Below, piece after piece: positions 22,040-64,000 of a stretch of 64,000 nt of DNA; within the stretch, counting starts at the first letter, position 1, and the number at the start of each line of letters is the position of its first letter. The stretch comes from Ptychodera flava. Lineage: Eukaryota > Hemichordata > Enteropneusta > Ptychoderidae. The notes under the pieces were generated by a model. It was not told where the DNA came from. It searched no databases and was given only the letters and a program-made list of their open reading frames with translations. The stretch is from contig NC_091946.1 in the NCBI RefSeq assembly GCF_041260155.1, forward strand, positions 38,148,776-38,212,775, written 5' to 3'. The translations under genes and the position numbers were made by a program.

Positions 22040-24940
22040 TCTACTGCTGCAAGTACAGAAGAACACGGTGTCCTTGATGAGTGACTTTGAATCTAAAACT
22101 CGGATATTTCAACCCGGACATCAATCTGGAATGTACATCATATTTTTCCATTTGTTGTAGAATTGGTGCAGCTAATCCACACTATCTATGACTTTTCATT
22201 CTGATGTCACAACACTTGTTTGGATGTAAAGTCATTAGGAAGCCTTTTTCACAAATTCTCTCCTTATTTGAAATTTGTTTGTTGAAATGTAACAACAGCT
22301 GTGCTGTCATCAAAGGTTCTATAATTTCAAATCAGAATTATGTTACGTATGTTACTTCAAGATTTTGTCTAATTAAACATGGGACACAGCAGCAATATTT
22401 TCTGTCAAAATGTTTTCAGTATATCTCCAAAGTCATCAAACTTTATTATCTATTTTTTGTCCAACATTAGTAATGTCTTTTTAACTTTCATGTTCACAAT
22501 TTAACAACTAAGCTCATATTTGTACTCAGAAGTTATATCAAAATTGTTTTCCTAGCTTGTGAGGCTGAGTAAATGAGTACTTCTCATTTGCTAGATACTC
22601 TGTACAAAATTAATTAAAGAAATGAAAAGTATAATAGTATGAACCGAGAGGATAAATCTATTGAAAAAATATTAAATTCAGAAATCAATTCCAAATTTTA
22701 CTAGATTTTAAGTACTTTGATTTTGTGAGGATGGGTTGTAGTAAATGAGCTTGAGATGTATTGGACGAGTCATGAGATCGTGAAAGGGTGAATCACACAG
22801 AAAATGAAAACAATGAAATTTTGAACAACAAGATAAGTTTAATCTGCTTGTAAAGCAATATACATACAATATTTCAGATTTTCACATTTTGGAAAGAAAC
22901 ACAAAGTACTGTTAGTTCATATCCATTTTGACCAAAACGTTTTGAGGGTATATTGTGTGAAATTATGATTCAGTGTTCTGCCATTGTATTTGATACTAGA
23001 AAACACAGATTGCACACGTAACACAACAGATGTTACTGTTTTATATTTAGGGCTGGGGTTTGGTTAAAGTCCGAAGGGTATTGATTGATTGCACAAAAAG
23101 TCATTTAATTCAGGACATGACAGTCGGAAAATGTCAACATTTTTATGGCTTCTTTTCTGTCCTAAAATTTCGACCACAAGACTATGTCCTGTTTTAAATG
23201 GGTTTCTCAGATTGAGTTGGAAATCATATTTTGTTTATAATATTGAGCATTTTGATGGTATCAGTAGCTATCTTTGTTACAAAAATTATTTGATGATCAC
23301 ATGAGAAGGCTGTAAGTTGAACAATTCAATAAATCAGCTGTCACCTTATTGTAAAGTACACAGGGAGTTTGCATGTCTACTGGATTAAATATACTTGATG
23401 GTCACCATATTTACGGTCAAAACTTAATGTACCAGAGGTATGGATGACAATGAACTTGAAGGAATTTTCATTATGTACACTATGTAACATGAAATGTTGG
23501 ATTTTATTAAATTGTACAAAGCTGTATCATGTCCTATCTTTTCTTGTCTTTGTTTAAGAATTGTCAACTCTTGAGGGAAAGATTTAATAAACAGACAAAC
23601 AAACAAACTCTGAGAATTAAATGTTTTTATAAAAATATCGTCTTGTGATGAGATTGTAGACAAACTAGTTGAATTTATAGCCAATATCAACGTTGCTGAT
23701 TAGGAACTGAAAGACAAAATCCAAAAGTTGCTCAATTGAAATACATCCCAAAGGATTTTTTTAATGTGTTTCACCGAACACCCTAGGGTCATGCATTTCA
23801 AGATATCCATCCAAAAATGAATATCATATGAATATTATTTTGATTCTTTAAATAAACTGAAGATATTTCACTTCTCTGGAGTGGATGAACAACATTAAAA
23901 ATCTTTACAACCTTTCTACTGAGCTGACACTGTGCTAGATCAAAGTTTATCAAAGACAAGAGTTATCACACTTTATCAGCTCATGACATTTTTTCCATTT
24001 CTGCTATCATAGGCAGTTATTGATAAATAAAACCAATTCAAAGTGGAGGCACTCTGTAAGATGAAGTCCAGAAGGCTGTCAGGTCACACTTGATCACAGA
24101 TCCCAAATGCTCTAAACCTCTACTAAGGTATACTCATTGCATGTCTATGCATCGGCTTTGCTTAGCTGTTCCCATATTTGATGTAATGCAATTATAGGAA
24201 AAATACACCCTGAATTTTAATTGAAATGCATCATAATCTAAATCTAGTCATCTTTCTGTCCCGAGTTTTGCACCATTTGTACCAGGGTATAGAGAATATA
24301 CTTCTAAATCCTTATTCAATCCAAGCAGATGAGATTCGATCCATAGCTTTAAGCAGGACTTCCTTAGTAAAGCCAGAAGGGAACAGCCTGCAGAGATTCA
24401 CCAGTCATATATGGTCCTCACTAACTCGTCCTAAGCATGACTTATAATTGTGTAAAGACAGTGTTGAATATCCATTCCCTGAAATCTTGTTTGAACCAAT
24501 TATATTGTACAGTAGTTTATTGACAGCATATTGGGGAAAAAGAGGGAGTGGATGGCAACACTCTAGGCTGGATAAATATTTAAATTAAAACTATTTTGTG
24601 AGTTTTAGAAGTCTGCTATGTCAATTGCGAGTAACGAATTCATTTCTGGCCATTTCTCAACCGTATACTTTGCCTTGTTCTTTGTTTCTATAGTACCAAC
24701 ATTGGCAAAGTAGCCCCGAATTTTCATTCTTGATTTTAATAGAGCATAGTTGAAAGTTTCTTGAGGAAAGTTTGGGAAAGTTTCAAGGCATATACAGCCT
24801 TAACAACAGCAAGGCTGGTTACCGCTACTTCATTCCTGTTCTATCATAGACAGTAGACAGGGAATCCCGCCCCCCTCTATTGTCTACTCTTCTATCATCC
24901 ACACACACTATAAATCAACAAATACAGAACTCAGTATGAT
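22040..24940 (+). other. SMCO4 3' UTR and intergenic AT-rich DNA
   Basis: No coding exon was recognised. AATAAA at 23328-23333 (ttcaataaatc) is a plausible SMCO4 poly(A) signal, with others further on. A reverse-oriented fragment of the dispersed repeat lies near 24690-24790 (tcttgattttaatagagcat). Confidence 0.4.
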
Positions 24941-27563
24941 TGAAACAGTTTTATTTCAAGCATTCAATGGAAGCAATCTGCCATAAAGCCAATTAAATCC
25001 CAAAATATAATCACAAAATATATATTTTAGAAGCAAAAAGAACATCCCGATATCTACCATAAACAGTAAAGACACTGGAAAAATATCAAATTACAAACAA
25101 AAATAAATATTTTCTTCTCCAAATACAGCTGATACATAAATTTTAAAAGGGAAATGCCTGTATACTCTATGGAGCAGATCTAGAAACAGACTTTGTAATG
25201 ATTTGCACTGTATTAGAATCCCTTTCATACAAGGTCCCTGATTGGTCGAGAATATCAAAATACCCTTGTGCATGAATAACATAACAAATCATATTGTTCC
25301 AAACAAAAGACCTCAAAAGTTAAGAGCTACTTGTTTGTTGTCACAAAGATGGCCTTTCTTCATGTTTAAAAATTTCTGGAAAGACTGCCTTTAGAGTTGT
25401 CTCAGTTACAAAAATAATTCTCCACAAAGCTGCCATAGATTTGCCATCCTCCCCACTAAGGATCATCTGATGCCATGAAAACAAGGTGTTTTACAATTGC
25501 ATAAAATACACATCACACAATAACTTACACATGAAATCTGAGTTGATTTCTTATAGCAAAATATATATAATCTTATTTAAGATATCCCACATACAAAAAG
25601 TCTGTACGAAAGCGGTCACCAAACATGAATTGCTTAGAATAAATGAACGATTTCAGAAATAATTACATGTGTTAATTGTTAATTATGGGTGTGATGAAAT
25701 GATTTGATAATGGTCTTAAACAATGAGTATGATTAGCTAATGTATTGCTCATAAACCAATCACTTATCATGTTTCAGTTGAGAAATGCAGATGATAATAT
25801 GTGATTACTGATGTTTTAAATAGTACAACCACCAAATACTTATTCTGAACTTGCCATACACATGCAAAAACTACATCATAACAGAAATTACATATTTTAA
25901 ACAAAAATTAGACATAACAGAAACAATTCATAGTTACGTGTTACCATTTTTGTCAATTTTAATCAAATCATATTTACACGATATATACATTGTTTTACAA
26001 AAGTTCACCATTCCCGTAATCATACAGTTTTACAATTACCAATATTTGCCTGTTATAAAGAGTCTACCGGTATGTACCATTTTACAATTTGACATATTAT
26101 ACATGAAAAAAATTCATCAATTTGCTACTTCTGAAGTGTAACATTTTGTTAATTATTATAATAACATGTAATATATTCCTGCTCTAATAACGTAAATTTT
26201 TACTATACAGGGATAATGTAGGCTATTTTTTGTATTATAAAGCAGAAATATTGTATACGACAAAGGAATTGAATTTTCTTGTCATTTGAGTATTTCAATT
26301 ACACCTGTTTACAGCAACATCTATGTAATCAGAATCTTGGCCAAATTTCAACAATGTGTACAGGTTACCGTTGTTTTTTGAAAAGAGATACGATGACAAA
26401 GCTGAGTATGATGCTAGTTTTTACACATCCTCCAAACTACAGAACTAAACCTTTGATACACAGTCATTTGGACCCTACTTTGTTTTTTAGAGTGATGAGT
26501 GTGGACCTATGTACATGGTGTGAGGGAGAACAAAGTAATGGTCACGATGGAACTTGTCAATCAGCTGTAGTGTGTCAGTGATGACCATCACTTCATGATA
26601 CTGTACATATCAACATTTTCCCTTACATTGAACATCACATGTCATATTGAAATATGTTGAAGTTCATGTAATTTCCGAAAGACCGTTGTTTCTCCCGAGG
26701 AGGGGGTGGGGGGCGGGGGATTCTGGATAGGATGTCAATCAGGACATTGTTACCAATTATCACCTTTATATTGACAACAGAGACAAATCAAGCTGGCGGC
26801 CAAAACTTTGAAACTTCTGAAATCTAAATGATCTTTGTAAAGCATGCTGTAGATTAGAATTTATCAAATGCAATTATAAAGTTTCTGTCAAGCATTTCAG
26901 AGTTATTCAAGAATATCAGGAAGCCAAAGAGATTAACTGAAGTAACAGTTCCACAGCACTCTCATTTTTCATTATGATATATTATGATTTAATCTTTCTT
27001 TCAGCTGTAAATATTGCAATTTCATTTCTTACATACTGATTTTTTAAGTGTCGTACTGGCCCCTGTCACTGATTGAAAATATTAAATAAACAACAAAGCA
27101 AAGTTAGATCTAATATAATGTTCAGTGTTTGCCAAAAAATTTACAATGAATTTGGATACATGGTAGTCAGAGATGGGAACATATTTTGTCAATGATAGAT
27201 TACAGTGTATGCTACAACTGACATTGGTACCACCAGTGGACACATTAAGTACTAAAGTTGTATACTCTCTCCTTACCACTGATTGAATACTTTTATGGCT
27301 TAATAAATTTCTGTGATCAAACATATATTGTAAGCAAACAAATCAACAAACCTGATATGTTCATTTAATCAGTGGAAAATTATTTTGGATAAGTGTAATA
27401 AATTACTAACTTTGTGAACAACTTTGATAAACACCACAGTTTTACCGAATTTGACATTAACTGTAAAATGACATTTAATACAGACTCAGAGATAGTCACC
27501 AAGGAAGATTTTCACAGAAAATGACGATGACAGTCTGCCACACTAATTCATATTTCACTTTAC

Positions 27564-27655
27564 CAACTTTTCTGTCATCCGGCGTGACTTGGAATTCATC
27601 TCTTAATTTCCTTTCAAATTGTCTGGTTGGACTAGTATTATGCAAGAGTAATAGT
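27564..27655 (-). other. Orphan exon-like open segment
   Basis: On the minus strand an acceptor (aatgctcttag) precedes 92 bases that stay open as LLLLHNTSPTRQFERKLRDE and on to PDDRKV, followed by a fair donor (gttg followed by gtaaag). The peptide is charged and protein-like, but I do not recognise it and no partner exons were found nearby. It does not continue the DZIP1 frame. It may be chance or a relic exon. Confidence 0.2.
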
Positions 27656-28716
27656 CTAAGAGCATTCCACAGATGAAAAGACAACAAGAGTTACATGAAC
27701 AATCACTGAGCATTTCTTTGTATTACACCTTGAACAATACCATGAACTTTCAGAAATCCTTTCATTTCCATGTACTACGCTACCTCCCATACTATACTCT
27801 TTCTCTGAGTTGATTTTCCCAAATCTCAATTTCCAGACAATGAGAAGATGTAAAAGCTGTGTCATATTTCTGAAATATTTCACTTTGCTTTTCTATGAAT
27901 CTGTCTCAGCATTGGTTAAGTCCATATGTATATAACAGCCACTCATTATAGGTAGACAATGACAGATGTACCTCATGCAGTTTCAATATTTTTGGCACAC
28001 AGTAGTACTCACTTGGTAAACTTCTTGAAACAAATTAGCATCAATGTTTGTTACATGAAAATTGGAGGCATCTATAACACATATCCCCAAAACACTGTAA
28101 TAGTGTTCAGTGTTGGAAAAAATAATCAGCCTTGCTACAGCCATTGAAGTTGGAAATGGATTGTGGGAGAGCACCATAGTAATGACAGTGTGTAAAATAA
28201 ACGAAAAAATATTCACATAAGACTCTAGGACGGTTACCTTCAGAGTGCATTGCTCTGGACGGATAAATCTATTGGACAGAGACTTCAGACAGGATTAAAG
28301 CAAGCAACAGTTTAAAAATAATTTAAAAATCTAATCATCAAACCCATGTAGTGGTACTGTGTGGTGATGATATAATCTGGCAAGATATTAAATGTAACAC
28401 ACATCTCAGAGCTGCTCAAAAGGGCCCAGTGTATAAGCAATTTATAAAATACATTAACAGCTTACATTTGCAGTACATAAAACTTGTGCAAACACTTTGT
28501 TGACAGTAGAATTGATTTGTTGTAAAACTGTCACAGACTAAAGAATTTTGAGTCCCTTATAAAAAAACATTGTTTATCTTCATAGGAGAGCTTACATTAG
28601 TTATAAAACTCATCAATTCAGTTTTACTCAGTCCAAAAGCTGAATTGACCGATTATGATTTGATAATACAATGTTACAAGTTGATATCATATGTTACAAT
28701 TTGGATATCAAAATGT

Positions 28717-28819
28717 AACCCTTTCACCATCAGACTTCAGTACATCCCTGCTGTTTTCAATGGGATTGGTGGGTTGATCTACCATACCGGTATACACAGT
28801 GAAATGGAGTGAGAGGGTT
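28717..28819. mobile_element. About 100-bp MITE (AACCCTTTCACC ends)
   Basis: The element begins AACCCTTTCACC and ends AGTGAGAGGGTT, an inverted pair with one or two mismatches. Related ends and core occur at about 38178-38266, 49961-50045 and 63968 to the window edge, and perhaps near 9909. It is noncoding. Confidence 0.5.
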
Positions 28820-30050
28820 GAAGTGTCCTGATGGAAGCCCTAGTCAGTACATAGCTATATAAATCTATGTACACATAAGATCAAAATTATACGCAGTATA
28901 CAGTGGTCCTGCCTCAGAATTCAATAAAAAATGCCAATCCGATATCACAAGTGATGCACCATTTGGGAAGACCTGGACTAAAGCAGCACATTGAAGTATT
29001 TGAAAACTGAATTTTGGAAGCATTCCACAAACTATACTCTGCAACTCACAGTACAAACAATTAACTAACCCTGCATGGAAGACAGACTCTGCATGAACAA
29101 TTTATGCCATGACTTTACCCTACTGGAACCACATTTTGGTAAAATTCACTATCTTTGAAACAGTGAGCGTAGACTAAGCTTTATACAAGAACAATATTGA
29201 CTGGTTTATTCTCTGCACAGCCTTGGCACATTTGAGAAACAGTTTTTTAAATTTTCATATCCTGCTTGTCTTGGAGAGGGGGGGGGGGCATTCATAATAG
29301 TAATAAATAGAAAGATACCCCACAGGATAGAGAACAATTTCAATATGGTATAGGGTGAACCTAGAATTTATACATCTTGTACAATGGGATAGCATGAACC
29401 CAGTATATATCTGTCCCACCAAAGTCACATTGGGTTAATCATTAGGGCACTTGGAAAATTGATTATGCTCACTGGTAATTCATTACAAGGCAGGAAAAAT
29501 TAATGTTACCATGAGAACAAAAGTGATATTTTAAATCTATTGTTATGACACTGTGGCACTTGTGGTAGACATTAAGACTGCAAGGTGTTCAATAGTTAAC
29601 TGCATTTTGTAGTGTTTTTGAAATCAACATGAACACAAGATTGGCGATTTAAATTACTTTACAACAAGATACAGAGCATATACAGGCAGAAATGACAATC
29701 TCAATGTTTAGTCTGCCATCTGATTTTGGTAAATTGGTGAATGTCTAAAATAGTGACATAACACTGAGTGATATAATGAAATGGCCAAAAAAATTATCTA
29801 AAACTATACAAGAACAATTACTGGTAAATGGCCTGACACACACCCTTTTTTTGTACAAATTCTTATTTTCTGTATCTGCAGAACCACGTACTGTTTAACG
29901 ATTGGTCTTCAACATGCTTCAGGAGGTTTAAACACGAACACTGCTTTTGCTAAGTGAGGACAAGAGTCAGAGAAAAATATATCAAAAAATTACAGCTATT
30001 GTCAATTTACAGAATAAAATGCTAAGTTACATAAAGATAGATGACATTCA

Positions 30051-64000
<33,950 letters not shown>

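Larger units (their letters stand above)
24941..30050 (-). other. Region downstream of DZIP1, probable long 3' UTR
   Basis: AT-rich DNA follows the DZIP1 stop. Gene-strand AATAAA occurs at 29210-29205 and at 24955-24950, allowing a UTR of about 0.85 or 5.1 kb. A MITE lies at 28717-28819 and an orphan exon-like frame at 27564-27655. Nothing else is recognisable. Confidence 0.4.

Noticed and set aside
24226-24447. 73-codon plus-strand frame downstream of SMCO4
   Set aside because: No similarity recognised, no splice context, and the composition fits random AT-rich DNA.

Overview
The window is animal genomic DNA: AT-rich, with many introns and clear GT/AG splice sites. Four protein-coding genes can be read from sequence and recalled vertebrate orthologues: the last exon of COMMD2 (+, 331-531), a complete 16-exon CEP295 (-, 3655-19709), a complete small SMCO4 (+, 21863-22039), and the C-terminal 16 exons of a single DZIP1/DZIP1L-type gene (-, 30051 to beyond the right edge). 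One DZIP1-like gene, degenerate MITEs and a Gmr1-like LTR element (a group described from deuterostomes) suggest an invertebrate deuterostome such as a hemichordate, echinoderm or lancelet. The sequence alone does not settle which.

Layout from the left: COMMD2 ends and converges on CEP295. CEP295 fills 3.4-20.7 kb; its introns carry a 24-bp minisatellite, a near-perfect 116-bp GC-rich foldback, a CpG-rich block, a small transposon with TIRs and target-site duplication, and a partial exon duplication. A GC-richer region at 20.6-21.1 kb separates CEP295 from the divergent SMCO4, a head-to-head pair that I recall also lying close together on human 11q21. SMCO4 then converges on DZIP1, with about 8 kb of UTR-like AT-rich DNA between them.

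All 16 visible DZIP1 exons join in phase (668 codons plus stop). The intron between 38148 and 51693 is inflated by a recent, same-sense LTR retrotransposon (39495-49836, Ty3/gypsy, Gmr1-like, with integrase upstream of reverse transcriptase). That element is itself interrupted by a 4.2-kb TA-flanked DNA transposon with pogo-like ends (41866-46066). The LTR element is a broken fossil.

Functionally, CEP295 (centriole maturation) and DZIP1 (basal body, ciliary transition zone, Hedgehog signalling) both act at the centriole or cilium; COMMD2 belongs to the endosomal Commander complex; SMCO4 is an uncharacterised single-pass membrane protein. CEP295 exon 12 is one base short of an open frame, which is either a sequence error or a real lesion. 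Nothing in the window looks like a wholly new system. The most distinctive items are the nested transposons with unusual pol order, the hairpin-plus-minisatellite block, and the CEP295/SMCO4 linkage.
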